This document shows positions 15,553 through 24,593 of a DNA stretch of 64,000 nt, one piece after another. Origin of the DNA: Alphaproteobacteria bacterium (lineage in GTDB: Bacteria > Pseudomonadota > Alphaproteobacteria > Rhodobacterales > Rhodobacteraceae); assembly GCA_030425145.1 (NCBI GenBank), contig JAUHVK010000011.1:1-64000 (forward strand), read 5' to 3'. The notes under the pieces were generated by a model. That model did no database searches, had not been told where the DNA came from, and worked only from the letters and a program-made list of their open reading frames with translations. The position numbers were made by a program, and so were the translations under genes. Numbering within the stretch: the stretch's first letter is position 1; each line of letters starts with the position of its first letter.

Positions 15553-16092
15553 CTACCCCTTCCAAACCTCCGGCGTCACATAGACCATCCCCTCGTCCAC
15601 GCTGACCATGACCTCGCCATCCTGGATGTTGACCTGCATCTTCATGGCGCGGGAGGCCAGACCGGCGAGCGCCGTGGTCTCGGCCTCGGACAGGCCCAGC
15701 ACCGTCAGGTTGTCGAACCGCGTGGTGCTGCCCTTGACCTTGTCCCACCAGACCTCGGCCGGGCGGCCGCCATAGGCGTAGACGATGACCTTGCCCGCCT
15801 TCGCGCAGGACTGGCGCAGAACTTTCTCGGACGGCAAGCCGAGGGCGATCCAGACGTCCAGTTCTCCGCTGAGGCTTTTCTGCCAGATGTCCGGTTCATC
15901 ATCGGTGGATAGACCCTTGGTCATCTCCAAATGTTCATCGGCATTCAATGCAAAAGCCACGAGACGCACCATCAGGCGTTCGTCGGTCTCGGACGGGTGT
16001 CTGGCCACGGTGAGCTTGTGGGTCTCGTAATAGTGCCGGTCCATGTCCGACACGCCGAGTTCGACTTTGTAGATGGTGGCATTCTGCGCCAT
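15553..16092 (-). CDS. yaeQ: YaeQ family protein
   Basis: A 179-residue protein that reads as YaeQ along its length: ATIYKVELGVSDMDRHYYETHKLTVARHPSETDERLMVRL at the start, then DEPDIWQKSLSGELDVWIALG and the C-terminal YVTPEVW. YaeQ has a PD-(D/E)xK nuclease-like fold; its cellular role is not settled, although the Salmonella and E. coli proteins were once studied as suppressors of rfaH defects. It starts at ATG 16092 and faces the AT-rich island tail-to-tail. Confidence 0.9.
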   Translation of the reverse strand: MAQNATIYKVELGVSDMDRHYYETHKLTVARHPSETDERLMVRLVAFALNADEHLEMTKGLSTDDEPDIWQKSLSGELDVWIALGLPSEKVLRQSCAKAGKVIVYAYGGRPAEVWWDKVKGSTTRFDNLTVLGLSEAETTALAGLASRAMKMQVNIQDGEVMVSVDEGMVYVTPEVWKG

Positions 16093-16179
16093 GACGGCCC
16101 CCTGCGTTCCCGAGATTGGGATGCGTACTGCGTTCGACGTGTCGGGGAAAGCAATTAAACGGATGTCGGTGTGGCCATG

Positions 16180-16213
16180 AAAAAAGCCGGGCGCGTGGGC
16201 GGCCCGGCTTTTC
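16180..16213 (-). terminator. Intrinsic terminator after the serine hydrolase gene
   Basis: Stem AAGCCGGGC (16184-16192) / GCCCGGCTT (16202-16210) with T-runs on both strands; the longer run (six T) is on the reverse strand. It lies just beyond the hydrolase stop codon at 16234 and separates it from yaeQ. Confidence 0.85.
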
Positions 16214-16233
16214 GTTCTTTCGCCCTGATGCGG

Positions 16234-17571
16234 TCAGCGCGCCATAAGGTATTCCGCGACGGCCTGATAGGCGGGAAGCGAGGTCGGGTCGATGAACCCG
16301 TTCTGCGCCTGCGGGAAGGACGCGAGGCGCACCAGCACCATCTCGGCGGTCGGGTCGACATAGATCGTCTGGCCATGCACCCCGCGCGCGGCATAGGCGC
16401 CGTGGTCGTTGTGGAAGACCCACCATTGGCTGGTGTAGCTGCCATTGGGGATGGTCTTGAAGCCGTGGAACTTGGATGGATCACCACCAGCGGCAATGGC
16501 CTCGACCACCTCGGTCGGGAAGAGACGTTCGCCGTTGTATTCACCTCCGTTGAGCATCAGCTGCCCCAGACGCCCCAGATCGCGCAGCCCGGCTGTCACG
16601 CCACCGCCCGCAAAGGGCACGCCCTTGCCGTCAACGGTTTGGTAGGCGTCCATCTCGGTGCCCATGCGCCGCCAGAGGCGTTCAGACGCCAGATCTGTCA
16701 CCGCCTTGCCGGTCACGCGGCTGATCATCCAGCCCAGCATGTCGGAGTTGATGGTCTTATAGTGGAACGCATCGCCGTGATTGCCGTCGGGTTTGACCTG
16801 CTGGAGATATTCCCAATAACCGTCCGGCCCTTCATAGCCCTCGGGCTTGGGCAGCGGGCTGGCGGCGCGGGAATAGATCCAGATGTCGGCGTTGGGGTCG
16901 GAGTAGTTCTCTGAGTACTGGACTCCGGTCGTCATATCCATCACCTGCCGCACGGTCGCCGAGGCAAAGGCGCTGTCGCCGATCTCGGGGATCACGTCGC
17001 GCACCAGAAGCGTGTCGTCGAGTACGCCTTCGGCGACAAGGATTTCGCCCAGAAGGCCGGTGATCGACTTGGTCATCGACATGATCGCGTGTTTGCCGTC
17101 TTCCTCGAGACAGCCGAAATAGCGCTCATAGACCACTTCACCCTTGTGCAGGATCAGCATCCCGTCGGTGTAGTTGGCGTAAAGCGACGCTTCCCATGTC
17201 ATCGGCTCGGTACCGTCGATCGGCATGAAGGTCAGCGCATCAATCTCGCGGGCCAGATCGGCGAATTCCGCCGGCGACGGGTACGCCAACGGCACAGGCG
17301 CGCCGGTGCCCCGACTGATTTCCTCGGTCGGCAGGAATTCCCGCAGGTGGCAGACCGACCAACGCAGCTTGGGGAAGCTGAAGAAGTTGGAATCCGGTTG
17401 CGTGATCATCTTGTCAGCCGGTGGCGGAAACCCCTGCATCCAGCCCATGACGTTCGGGTCGGACTCTTGCGCCGACAAGGGAGCGGATTGCGCCATCGCG
17501 CCGGAGGATGCTCCGAGCGTAATCGCAAATCCCGCGGCCAGCGCGGTGAGGTTAGAAATTGACGACGACAT
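16234..17571 (-). CDS. Secreted class C beta-lactamase-family serine hydrolase
   Basis: A 445-residue protein with an N-terminal signal peptide (hydrophobic LTALAAGFAITLGASSGAMA, cleavage after AMA near residue 27), so it is probably periplasmic. The serine-nucleophile motif SMTK places Ser165 and Lys168 as in class C beta-lactamases, esterases and 6-aminohexanoate-dimer hydrolase (NylB). The general-base tyrosine is likely in the YSENYSD or HYKTINSD region, and GVHGQTIYVD fills the KTG-equivalent strand. The substrate is unknown. ATG 17571 has AGGAGG eight bases upstream and lies within the last 20 bases of the barrel gene, so the two are coupled. Confidence 0.82.
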   Translation of the reverse strand: MSSSISNLTALAAGFAITLGASSGAMAQSAPLSAQESDPNVMGWMQGFPPPADKMITQPDSNFFSFPKLRWSVCHLREFLPTEEISRGTGAPVPLAYPSPAEFADLAREIDALTFMPIDGTEPMTWEASLYANYTDGMLILHKGEVVYERYFGCLEEDGKHAIMSMTKSITGLLGEILVAEGVLDDTLLVRDVIPEIGDSAFASATVRQVMDMTTGVQYSENYSDPNADIWIYSRAASPLPKPEGYEGPDGYWEYLQQVKPDGNHGDAFHYKTINSDMLGWMISRVTGKAVTDLASERLWRRMGTEMDAYQTVDGKGVPFAGGGVTAGLRDLGRLGQLMLNGGEYNGERLFPTEVVEAIAAGGDPSKFHGFKTIPNGSYTSQWWVFHNDHGAYAARGVHGQTIYVDPTAEMVLVRLASFPQAQNGFIDPTSLPAYQAVAEYLMAR

Positions 17572-19024
17572 TGACGAAGCCTCCTGTCCAAGGGTCTGCG
17601 CTCCCACCAATGACATTATCGATCCCCGCTCCGGGGAACGAGACCGACACGCCGGCCGTCAGGAACGTGTTGCGATTAATGATGCGGCTATATTCAAGGA
17701 AAAGGTCATCAGCGAGATGGGCGTCGGTGACGCCCGACACCACGTTGCCGTTGATGTCGACGCGGGTGGCCTGACCGAATTGCACGGGGCTGTTCAACTC
17801 GTTCGCGCGGATATGCGCATAACGCAGGGTGAGTGTGTCCTGCCGTGTCGGCTGCACCCGCACCGCGAGGGTCAGCGCATTGACGTTGGAGTTGATGAAG
17901 GTCGATGCGGATTTCGATCCCGTCGCCCAAGCGCTTGGGCTGCCTTGGTAATAGAGCGGATCGAACCGTTCGAGAGTCGAAGTGTCGGGGTCGTCACCCG
18001 AGAAAGTCTGGTAGCCGAGCGTCACATTGGGCCGCCAGGGCGCGTCGGCAAAGGTGTAGCCCGCAGTCACCCGCCCTGCCCAGGCATCAAGGTCGATACG
18101 GTCATTCCACTGAAAGGCCAGATCACCGGTGAAGGTCCAGTTGGCCAGAGCGCCCTCAAGCGGATTGGTCTTGGCATAGAGACCGAGAGTCTTGGTGTCC
18201 TCGCGCGCGCCCGGCGTGACGCTTGGCGCGCCAACGCCGCCTGGTGCGGCTTGGGGATAGGGTGTTTCAGAGTTCAGCACGCTGACAAAGGTGGCGCCCA
18301 GATATCCGCCCGCCGGGTCGTCATAGCGCAGGTCAACCCCGGCCAGTTCGTTCTTGCCGTCTTTGGAAGGCAGCTCATTCGGGTCGAGATAGAATGCCGT
18401 GCCGGTCAGGTTGCCATAAGACAGCTTGGCGATCGCCGCCTTTTCCCACGCCTTGCGCGGGCCGAATTTCAGCGCACCGCGCTCGAACCCGCTTGTGGCA
18501 CCATTGGCGACGAGCATACCGGTGCCAAGCGTGAGTTCGCGCGGGCCGACGGACAGGTCGTAGGACAGGCCCGAGCCAAGATCACCGCGAATGGCGAGGT
18601 AGGCTTCTTCCAGCGTTGTTTCTCCGGTGTCTCCGGTATCGAAAGCATCCGTGCCCCAGGTGTGGGAGGCCACACCAGACAGCTTGCCGTACAGCACGGC
18701 CCCCGCGTCCAACTGGTATTCAAAGCTGACGCCCGGCTTGATGTAACCTTCAAGCCAGTTGGTGTCGGGATCGAACCCGTTGCCCGGCGCGGTGGCCTCT
18801 GCGAGATCCCAGAACAGGTTGCGTTCGCTGACTGCGTTCAAGCCGAATTGCAGATGCCCCCGAATCTTCAACCCGTTCGAATCGTAAAACAGCATCGGAT
18901 CGCGATCCTGCGCCTGAGCACCGCCCGCGACGGCCAGTGCAGAGATGGCGAAGATCGTCATAAAACGGGACGTGCTGCCACAAAGACAACGGGGGCGTAC
19001 GGTGGCCGCGAGCCAATCTTTCAT
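17552..19024 (-). CDS. Outer-membrane beta-barrel protein (alginate-export/porin-like)
   Basis: A 490-residue protein with a signal peptide (MTIFAISALAVAGGAQAQ, starting near residue 22) and a C-terminus of alternating residues ending in phenylalanine (GGFVNVVVNF), the classic outer-membrane insertion signal. Repeated amphipathic strands such as KIRGHLQFGLN, SYDLSVGPREL and TLTLRYAHIRANEL suggest a 16-18-strand barrel like AlgE or porins of that group. No ligand can be inferred. ATG 19024 is chosen; the internal ATG at 18961 gives a shorter, more standard signal peptide and is a real alternative. It precedes and overlaps the secreted hydrolase gene, so the two may serve uptake and breakdown of one compound. 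Confidence 0.78.
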   Translation of the reverse strand: MKDWLAATVRPRCLCGSTSRFMTIFAISALAVAGGAQAQDRDPMLFYDSNGLKIRGHLQFGLNAVSERNLFWDLAEATAPGNGFDPDTNWLEGYIKPGVSFEYQLDAGAVLYGKLSGVASHTWGTDAFDTGDTGETTLEEAYLAIRGDLGSGLSYDLSVGPRELTLGTGMLVANGATSGFERGALKFGPRKAWEKAAIAKLSYGNLTGTAFYLDPNELPSKDGKNELAGVDLRYDDPAGGYLGATFVSVLNSETPYPQAAPGGVGAPSVTPGAREDTKTLGLYAKTNPLEGALANWTFTGDLAFQWNDRIDLDAWAGRVTAGYTFADAPWRPNVTLGYQTFSGDDPDTSTLERFDPLYYQGSPSAWATGSKSASTFINSNVNALTLAVRVQPTRQDTLTLRYAHIRANELNSPVQFGQATRVDINGNVVSGVTDAHLADDLFLEYSRIINRNTFLTAGVSVSFPGAGIDNVIGGSADPWTGGFVNVVVNF

Positions 19025-19196
19025 CGCCAATTGCTCCCAATCTTAAACTGGATCGGCGACGTTTCGACCGTAGCGTAGCGTTACAGACCCAAAATTCCGC
19101 CTCAGAGTTGAACTGGTTACGCGACATATCTTTAGTTAGATCACTATCCTTTTGAACTTTCTTCCATCCGTCAAGCAAAGGCATCCAATTTTCCAC

Positions 19197-19225
19197 TTGC
19201 ACCCTCTCCCGACACGCACTAAATC
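19197..19225 (+). promoter_or_regulatory. Probable promoter of the tRNA-Gly pair
   Basis: TTGCAC (19197-19202), a 17-base spacer, then TAAATC (19220-19225) gives a good sigma-70-type promoter. It lies 21 bases before the first tRNA-Gly gene. Confidence 0.5.
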
Positions 19226-19246
19226 CCCGCCTACCAGATTGGCAGC

Positions 19247-19321
19247 GCGGGCGTAGCTCAGGGGTAGAGCATAACCTTGCCAAGGTTAGGGTCGGGCGTT
19301 CGAATCGCCTCGCCCGCTCCA
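19247..19321 (+). tRNA. tRNA-Gly (anticodon GCC), copy 1
   Basis: Acceptor GCGGGCG pairs with CGCCCGC, followed by discriminator T and an encoded CCA. The D-arm is GCTC-AGGGGTA-GAGC, the anticodon loop is TTGCCAA with GCC as anticodon, and the T-arm carries GTTCGAATC. It reads GGC/GGT glycine codons. The gene is 75 bases with CCA. Confidence 0.96.
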
Positions 19322-19343
19322 ATCGGGTCACATTGATGGTAGC

Positions 19344-19418
19344 GCGGGCGTAGCTCAGGGGTAGAGCATAACCTTGCCAAGGTTAGGGTCGGGCGTTCGA
19401 ATCGCCTCGCCCGCTCCA
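19344..19418 (+). tRNA. tRNA-Gly (anticodon GCC), copy 2
   Basis: Identical over all 75 bases to the copy 22 bases upstream, including the CCA end. The two probably come from a tandem duplication and are transcribed together. The downstream gene is on the opposite strand. Confidence 0.96.
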
Positions 19419-19431
19419 TCAATCTTCCGCT

Positions 19432-19896
19432 TCAGAGTGATTTCGACATCGCCGCGCGGGCGAGCGTTTCGCCGTTCTGCACCACGGTCTCGTGATGGTC
19501 GATGGCAAAGCCGTGCCGCGCAAAGGCGGGCTGAGCCATGAGGCTGGCAATGGTGGTCAGGCGGCCAAGCTTCAGGCGCCGTGCTTCGGCTTCGATCCTG
19601 TCAAACAACTGCGCGAAAAGCCCCTGCCCGCGTGCGTCCGGCAAAATGAAAGCCAGATCGATAGTGCCCTCTGGCGTCATCGTCATGAACCCGGTGATGC
19701 AGTCCACCTCGGTCAGCACCACGTACTGCGCCGCCAATCGCGCCGCCCAATCTGGACCGCTGTTGGGTCGGGACAGCCACGCGATGCGCTGCGCTTGCGT
19801 GTAGGGGCTGTCCCCCTCGTGAATGGCGCGGAACATGACACTGCCCAGCGCATCGGCATCGGCGTGGGTCGCGACACGAAGTCCAGGCTGGGTCAT
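19432..19896 (-). CDS. GNAT-family N-acetyltransferase
   Basis: A 154-residue single-domain protein with the GNAT fold. [23 protein letters not shown] is beta1-alpha1; [20 protein letters not shown] gives beta2-beta3; and [28 protein letters not shown] is beta4 plus the acetyl-CoA pyrophosphate loop (ARGQGLF as the R/Q-x-x-G-x-G/A motif). The C-terminal [15 protein letters not shown] is the usual beta6-beta7 end. The acceptor is unknown. It starts at ATG 19896, divergent from hisB. Confidence 0.85.
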   Translation of the reverse strand: MTQPGLRVATHADADALGSVMFRAIHEGDSPYTQAQRIAWLSRPNSGPDWAARLAAQYVVLTEVDCITGFMTMTPEGTIDLAFILPDARGQGLFAQLFDRIEAEARRLKLGRLTTIASLMAQPAFARHGFAIDHHETVVQNGETLARAAMSKSL

Positions 19897-20015
19897 GGTT
19901 GGTCAATCCGTTGTGTCGTGTCAGGGAAACACGGCAGAAACCACATGTGCAACAAGCTCTTGGCGCGTCGGGCGGGCGCGCCTATAAGGCCGCGACACCA
20001 CGAAGGAGAGGCGAG

Positions 20016-20603
20016 ATGCGCAGCGCCACAGTGACCCGCAATACAGCCGAGACCAAGATCATCGTTGAAGTGAACCTCGACGGCACCGGGCAGTATGACA
20101 ACCAGACCGGGGTCGGGTTCTTCGACCACATGCTGGACCAGCTTGCGCGCCATTCGCTGATCGACATGAAAGTTCGCTGCGAGGGCGATCTGCATATCGA
20201 CGATCACCACTCGGTCGAGGATGTGGGCATCGCTCTTGGTCAGGCCCTGACGCAAGCCATGGGCGACAAGCGCGGGATCGTGCGCTATGGCGCGTGCCTG
20301 CTGCCGATGGATGACGCGCTGGTGCGTGCCGCGCTGGACTTGTCCGCGCGCCCGTTCCTCGTGTGGAATGTCGATCTGCCGACATCCAAGATCGGCACCT
20401 TCGACACCGAGCTGGTGCGCGAGTTCTTCCAGGCGTTCAGCACCCATGGCGGCATCACCCTGCATGTCGACATGCTGCACGGGATCAACAGCCACCACAT
20501 CGCCGAAGCCGCGTTCAAGGCAGTTGCCCGCGCGCTGCGGGATGCACTGGAAGTAGACCCGCGCAAGGCGGATGCGATCCCCTCGACAAAGGGTGCCCTC
20601 TGA
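20016..20603 (+). CDS. hisB: Imidazoleglycerol-phosphate dehydratase HisB
   Basis: A 195-residue manganese enzyme of histidine synthesis, converting imidazole glycerol phosphate to imidazole acetol phosphate. Metal-binding blocks are [26 protein letters not shown] and [14 protein letters not shown]. It is the monofunctional dehydratase; the phosphatase step is probably supplied by HisN at 42377. ATG 20016 has AAGGAG upstream. The TGA is one base before the GTG of hisH, so the two are coupled. Confidence 0.97.
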   Translation: MRSATVTRNTAETKIIVEVNLDGTGQYDNQTGVGFFDHMLDQLARHSLIDMKVRCEGDLHIDDHHSVEDVGIALGQALTQAMGDKRGIVRYGACLLPMDDALVRAALDLSARPFLVWNVDLPTSKIGTFDTELVREFFQAFSTHGGITLHVDMLHGINSHHIAEAAFKAVARALRDALEVDPRKADAIPSTKGAL

Positions 20604-20604
20604 C

Positions 20605-21240
20605 GTGCTGACAGCCATCATTGATTACGAGAGCGGCAACCTCCATTCCGCCGAAAAAGCCTTTCAGCGCATGGCGTCAGAGGTCAACGCGGGCGACGTT
20701 GTTGTGACAGCCGACCCCGAAGTGATCGCAGGTGCGGACCGTCTGGTCCTGCCCGGTGACGGCGCGTTTCCGGCCTGTGCTACCGCCCTGCGCACCTCCG
20801 GCGCCTTCGCGGCGGTGGTCGAGGCGGTCGAGGTCAAGGCCCGCCCCTTCCTCGGCATCTGCGTCGGCATGCAGCTGATGGCGCGGGAAGGTCTGGAATA
20901 CACCCCGACCGAAGGCTTGGGCTGGATCGACGGTGTGGTCGAACGGATCACGCCGTCAGACAAGCACATGAAGGTGCCGCATATGGGGTGGAACGATCTG
21001 GTGATCGACACGCCGCACCCGGTGCTGGACGGGGTGGCAACCGGCGAACACGCCTATTTCGTGCATTCCTACCAGATGCGCGTCGACACCCCTGCCCAGC
21101 GCCTCGCACATGTGGATTATGGTGGCGATGTCACTGCCATCGTGGCGCGGGACAATATGGTGGGCTTCCAGTTCCACCCGGAAAAAAGCGCCGCCACCGG
21201 CCTGCGCATGATCGCAAACTTCCTGACCTGGGCGCCCTGA
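20605..21240 (+). CDS. hisH: Imidazole glycerol phosphate synthase subunit HisH
   Basis: A 211-residue class I glutamine amidotransferase that feeds ammonia to HisF. The catalytic triad is visible: Cys86 in LGICVGMQ, and His191 and Glu193 in FQFHPEKS. The start is the GTG at 20605, giving MLTAIIDYESGNLHS; an in-frame extension into hisB exists but lacks homologous sequence. A composite hairpin repeat begins 18 bases after the stop codon. Confidence 0.96.
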   Translation: MLTAIIDYESGNLHSAEKAFQRMASEVNAGDVVVTADPEVIAGADRLVLPGDGAFPACATALRTSGAFAAVVEAVEVKARPFLGICVGMQLMAREGLEYTPTEGLGWIDGVVERITPSDKHMKVPHMGWNDLVIDTPHPVLDGVATGEHAYFVHSYQMRVDTPAQRLAHVDYGGDVTAIVARDNMVGFQFHPEKSAATGLRMIANFLTWAP

Positions 21241-21258
21241 CGCCCCAGCCCTTCTCTG

Positions 21259-21329
21259 TTTTTCAAATACCTTTGGGGGGTCCGGGGGGCAAAGCCTCCC
21301 GGCACGTCGCGGGGACACTGTCCCCGCGA
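21259..21329 (+). repeat. Composite intergenic repeat, copy 1 (AAATAC box plus hairpins)
   Basis: TTTTTCAAATACCTTTGGGG is followed by a hairpin CCGGGGGGC/GCCTCCCGG (21282-21302) and then by an 11-base-stem palindrome around 21318 (TCGCGGGGACA and its exact complement). The order of box and hairpins matches copies at 24505, 31921 and 46618, but the stem sequences differ. It fills the gap between convergent hisH and the DUF2147 gene and may act as a bidirectional terminator. Confidence 0.7.
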
Positions 21330-21337
21330 AACACAGC

Positions 21338-21724
21338 TTACTTCACACGCGTCCAGGTCTGACCGCGGCAGATGCCCAGAACACAGCCTTCAACCTTCAG
21401 CTGGTTGCCGTTGAGAGTCATCTTGGAATTGTAGGTCTTGTCCCGATCCGGCGCCCAGATCTTGCCGCCTTTATAGGCACCGTCGCCCTGGGCCTTCATG
21501 CCCCAGATCATCTGCTTGCCGATATTCGGCGACGCGATCTTGTTGCCGCCGGCATCATAGCCCTGCCCCAGCACACCGCAGATCTCGGCACCGCAGGGGC
21601 TGATCGTCACCAGACCGTAATTGCCGTCGTCACCGGGCTGGGTTTTCCAAACGCCTTCTACCGGATCAGCGAAGGCGGCACTGGCTGCCAGAACAAGGCC
21701 TGCGGCGAGTGTCATCAGTTTCAT
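21338..21724 (-). CDS. DUF2147 periplasmic protein
   Basis: A 128-residue secreted protein: signal peptide LMTLAAGLVLAASAAFA, then DPVEGVWKTQPGDDGNYGLVTISPCGAEICGVL, the typical DUF2147 opening, with two cysteine pairs (CGAEIC and CVLGIC). DUF2147 proteins are small lipocalin-like beta-barrels of unknown role. ATG 21724 has GGAGGAG before it. It is antisense-oriented between hisH and hisA and splits the his cluster. Confidence 0.85.
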   Translation of the reverse strand: MKLMTLAAGLVLAASAAFADPVEGVWKTQPGDDGNYGLVTISPCGAEICGVLGQGYDAGGNKIASPNIGKQMIWGMKAQGDGAYKGGKIWAPDRDKTYNSKMTLNGNQLKVEGCVLGICRGQTWTRVK

Positions 21725-21860
21725 CTCTGTCTCCTCCTTCAGAGCGATGTCAAAACTCTGACCCGAGGTTGCGAATCCAATCAAGATTGACGCCGGGTCG
21801 CGTTGCATGTGCCGTTCCGTCATGTCAAAGCGCATGCAACATCTGACCGGAGACAGCACC

Positions 21861-22586
21861 ATGATCCTCTACCCCGCCATCGACCTCAAAGACGGACAGG
21901 CCGTGCGGCTGCTGCGCGGCGATATGGAGAAATCCACCGTCTTCAATGACGACCCAGCCGCACAGGCGCTGGAATTCGTCGAGGCGGGCTGCGAATGGCT
22001 GCATCTCGTAGACCTGAACGGCGCCTTCGCCGGTGAGCCGGTGAACGCAGCGGCAGTCGAGGCGATTCTCGACCGCTGCAAGGTTCCCGCGCAACTCGGC
22101 GGCGGTATCCGCGACATGGCCACCATCGAACGCTGGCTCGACAAGGGCTTGCAGCGGGTGATCCTCGGCACGGTTGCGGTCGAAAACCCCGATCTCGTGC
22201 GCGAGGCGGCAAAGGCGTTCCCGGGCCATGTGGCCGTCGGCATCGACGCGCGCAACGGTCGCGTCGCAACCAAAGGCTGGGCCGAGGAAACCGACGTGAT
22301 GGTGACAGACCTCGCCCGCTCCTTCGAGGACGCAGGTGTGGCGGCGATCATCTATACCGACATCAACCGCGACGGCGCGATGCAAGGACCAAACGTGGAG
22401 GCGACCGCCGAACTCGCGCGCGCCGTGTCGATCCCGGTGATCGCCTCTGGTGGTGTGTCCTCGCTGGATGACCTGATTGCCCTGCGCGACTGCGGCGCGG
22501 GCCTCAACGGCGCAATTTCGGGCCGCGCGCTCTATGACGGCGCGATTGATCTGAAAGCGGCGCTGGCCGCGCTCAAAACCGCCTAG
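21861..22586 (+). CDS. hisA: ProFAR isomerase HisA
   Basis: A 241-residue (beta/alpha)8 barrel that isomerises ProFAR to PRFAR. It begins [21 protein letters not shown], with catalytic Asp8, and has the second catalytic aspartate in [16 protein letters not shown]. The two half-barrel phosphate loops (LGGGIRD and [11 protein letters not shown]) are intact. ATG 21861 follows GGAGACAGCACC. Its last codons overlap tail-to-tail with the SDR gene. Confidence 0.96.
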   Translation: MILYPAIDLKDGQAVRLLRGDMEKSTVFNDDPAAQALEFVEAGCEWLHLVDLNGAFAGEPVNAAAVEAILDRCKVPAQLGGGIRDMATIERWLDKGLQRVILGTVAVENPDLVREAAKAFPGHVAVGIDARNGRVATKGWAEETDVMVTDLARSFEDAGVAAIIYTDINRDGAMQGPNVEATAELARAVSIPVIASGGVSSLDDLIALRDCGAGLNGAISGRALYDGAIDLKAALAALKTA

Positions 22587-23341
22587 ATCGACCCGGCTTC
22601 AACCATATAGTTGTTGGCCGTACACATCGCTGCGTCGTCTGAAGCAAGGAACAGCACCATCCGCGCCAGATACACCGGCTCGATCAGATCCGGCAGACAT
22701 TGCCGGTCGCGGTGCTTTTCCAAAGCCTCGGGCGAAGCCCAGAGCTCTTTCTGCCGCTCGGTCATGACCCAGCCGGGAACCACTGTGTTCACGCGGATGC
22801 GGTGCCCGCCCAGATCGCGCGCCATGGTGCGGGTCAGACCATGCACCGCTGCCTTCGCGGTGGTGTAGGCTGGCATGTCGCCGCCCGCTTCCCACCAGCT
22901 GTTGGACCCCATGTTGATGATCGACCCACCGCCGTCGCTGATCATATCAGGTGCCACCGCCTGAATGGCAAAGAACATGTGCCGCAGATTGGTGGACTGC
23001 CGCTCGTCCCAATATTCGGGTGTCACCTCGCGCCAGTCGTGACGGTCGTCGCGGGCAGCATTGTTCACCAACACCTGCGCTGGGCCAAGCTTGGCCTTCA
23101 GCTTGGCAAACGCCTCTTGCAGGGCCGGAATGTCGCGCAGATCGGCCTGCTCCCAGGCCACGGTGCCGTCGGTCGCATCCGTCAACGCCTGCGCACCCTC
23201 CGCGTCCAGATCGACGAACCCCACCTTCGCGCCCTGCGCGGCAAAGGCTTTGACGATTTCGGCCCCGATGCCCGACGCCCCACCGGTGATGAACACGGTT
23301 TTGCCGTTCAGGCTGGGATAACGCGCGAAATTCTCTGACAT
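22583..23341 (-). CDS. Short-chain dehydrogenase/reductase, sugar-dehydrogenase-like
   Basis: A 252-residue classical SDR. The cofactor loop is GGASGIG near residue 20, [11 protein letters not shown] follows, and the catalytic set is Ser in NMGSNSWW plus Tyr-x3-Lys in [11 protein letters not shown]. NAAxDDRH and the C-terminal [18 protein letters not shown] resemble Caulobacter D-xylose 1-dehydrogenase (XylB), so an aldose dehydrogenase is a reasonable guess. It lies antisense between hisA and hisF, sharing four bases with the end of hisA. Confidence 0.85.
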   Translation of the reverse strand: MSENFARYPSLNGKTVFITGGASGIGAEIVKAFAAQGAKVGFVDLDAEGAQALTDATDGTVAWEQADLRDIPALQEAFAKLKAKLGPAQVLVNNAARDDRHDWREVTPEYWDERQSTNLRHMFFAIQAVAPDMISDGGGSIINMGSNSWWEAGGDMPAYTTAKAAVHGLTRTMARDLGGHRIRVNTVVPGWVMTERQKELWASPEALEKHRDRQCLPDLIEPVYLARMVLFLASDDAAMCTANNYMVEAGSI

Positions 23342-23427
23342 GGGACCCTCCTCTTTTCCTTGCCCAAAGGCATAATGCGCAACGCGCAGGCTTCACAAGC
23401 GGCGATCTTCGGGGTACGCGAAGACCC

Positions 23428-24189
23428 ATGTTGAAGACCCGCATCATTCCCTGTCTCGATGTCGCCGATGGCCGTGTGGTCAAAGGCGTCAATTTCGTCG
23501 ATCTGCGCGACGCCGGTGATCCGGTGGACGCCGCCCGCGCCTATGACGCGGCAGGAGCGGATGAGATCTGCTTCCTCGACATCCACGCCACCCATGAAAA
23601 CCGCGGCACGATGTTCGACGTGGTGACACGCACAGCAGAGCAATGCTTCATCCCGCTGACCGTAGGTGGTGGGGTCCGTACCGTCGCGGATGTGCGCGCG
23701 CTGCTGCTTGCAGGCGCCGACAAGGTGTCGTTCAACTCCGCCGCCGTCGCCAATCCCGACGTGGTGGCCGAGGCCGCCGACCAGTTCGGCAGCCAGTGCA
23801 TCGTGGTCGCCATCGACGCCAAGACGGTCAGCCCCGGCAAATGGGAGATCTTCACCCATGGCGGGCGCAAACCCACCGGCATCGATGCGGTGGAGTTCGC
23901 CAAGACGGTGGTCGCCAAAGGTGCGGGGGAAATCCTGCTCACCTCGATGGACCGTGACGGCACCAAGGCCGGGTTCAACCTGCCCCTTACGCGCGCGATT
24001 TCCGACGCGGTGGATGTACCGGTGATCGCAAGCGGCGGTGTCGGCACGCTGGATCACTTGGTCGAAGGTGTGACCGAAGGCGGCGCCAGCGCTGTTCTGG
24101 CCGCATCGATCTTCCATTTCGGCGAATACACGATTGGCGAGGCCAAGTCCCACATGGCCGCCGCAGGCATCCCGGTGAGGCTGACATGA
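23428..24189 (+). CDS. hisF: Imidazole glycerol phosphate synthase subunit HisF
   Basis: A 253-residue barrel cyclase that turns PRFAR plus ammonia from HisH into imidazole glycerol phosphate and AICAR. It shows [23 protein letters not shown] with the catalytic aspartate in CLDV, the partner aspartate in [14 protein letters not shown], and phosphate loops VGGGVRT and [11 protein letters not shown]. The end overlaps the hisE start by four bases (ATGA). Confidence 0.97.
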   Translation: MLKTRIIPCLDVADGRVVKGVNFVDLRDAGDPVDAARAYDAAGADEICFLDIHATHENRGTMFDVVTRTAEQCFIPLTVGGGVRTVADVRALLLAGADKVSFNSAAVANPDVVAEAADQFGSQCIVVAIDAKTVSPGKWEIFTHGGRKPTGIDAVEFAKTVVAKGAGEILLTSMDRDGTKAGFNLPLTRAISDAVDVPVIASGGVGTLDHLVEGVTEGGASAVLAASIFHFGEYTIGEAKSHMAAAGIPVRLT

Positions 24190-24494
24190 CGCTGGAAGAG
24201 CTTGAACAGATCGTCGCTGCTCGTGCAAACGCCTCCACCGACGAAAGCTGGACCGCCAAGCTTCTGGTCAAAGGCCCGGAAAAATGCGCCGAGAAATTCG
24301 GCGAGGAATCCATCGAGGCCATCATCGAAGCGATCAAGGGCGACCGTGACCGCCTGACCTCGGAAGCGGCGGACGTTCTCTTTCACCTGCTGGTGATGCT
24401 GAAATCCCGCGATGTCGCTCTGGCCGATGTGATGGCGGAATTGGCACGCCGTCAGGGACAATCCGGCCTGCAGGAAAAAGCCGCCAGATCCTGA
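24186..24494 (+). CDS. hisE: Phosphoribosyl-ATP pyrophosphohydrolase HisE
   Basis: A 102-residue MazG-like all-helical enzyme that hydrolyses PR-ATP to PR-AMP. Conserved metal-binding glutamates sit in [15 protein letters not shown] and in [14 protein letters not shown]. It is a stand-alone HisE, not fused to HisI; hisI is not in the window. Its ATG overlaps the hisF stop codon. A composite repeat follows 10 bases after the stop. Confidence 0.95.
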   Translation: MTLEELEQIVAARANASTDESWTAKLLVKGPEKCAEKFGEESIEAIIEAIKGDRDRLTSEAADVLFHLLVMLKSRDVALADVMAELARRQGQSGLQEKAARS

Positions 24495-24504
24495 ACTTCT
24501 CTGG

Positions 24505-24583
24505 TTCCAAAATACTTCGGGGTTTGGGGCAGAGCCCCAAGCGTTTGCGTCAACGGAAACGCCGCGATGCGTCGACGCATCGC
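24505..24583 (+). repeat. Composite intergenic repeat, copy 2
   Basis: TTCCAAAATACTTCGGGG (24505-24522) is followed by TTGGGGC-aga-GCCCCAA (24524-24540), then GCGTTT/AAACGC around a ten-base loop, then a 20-base perfect palindrome at 24564-24583 with half-site GCGATGCGTC. This is the clearest copy of the family. It sits between convergent hisE and the CoA-binding protein gene. Confidence 0.8.
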
Positions 24584-24593
24584 CCGCCCAGCT

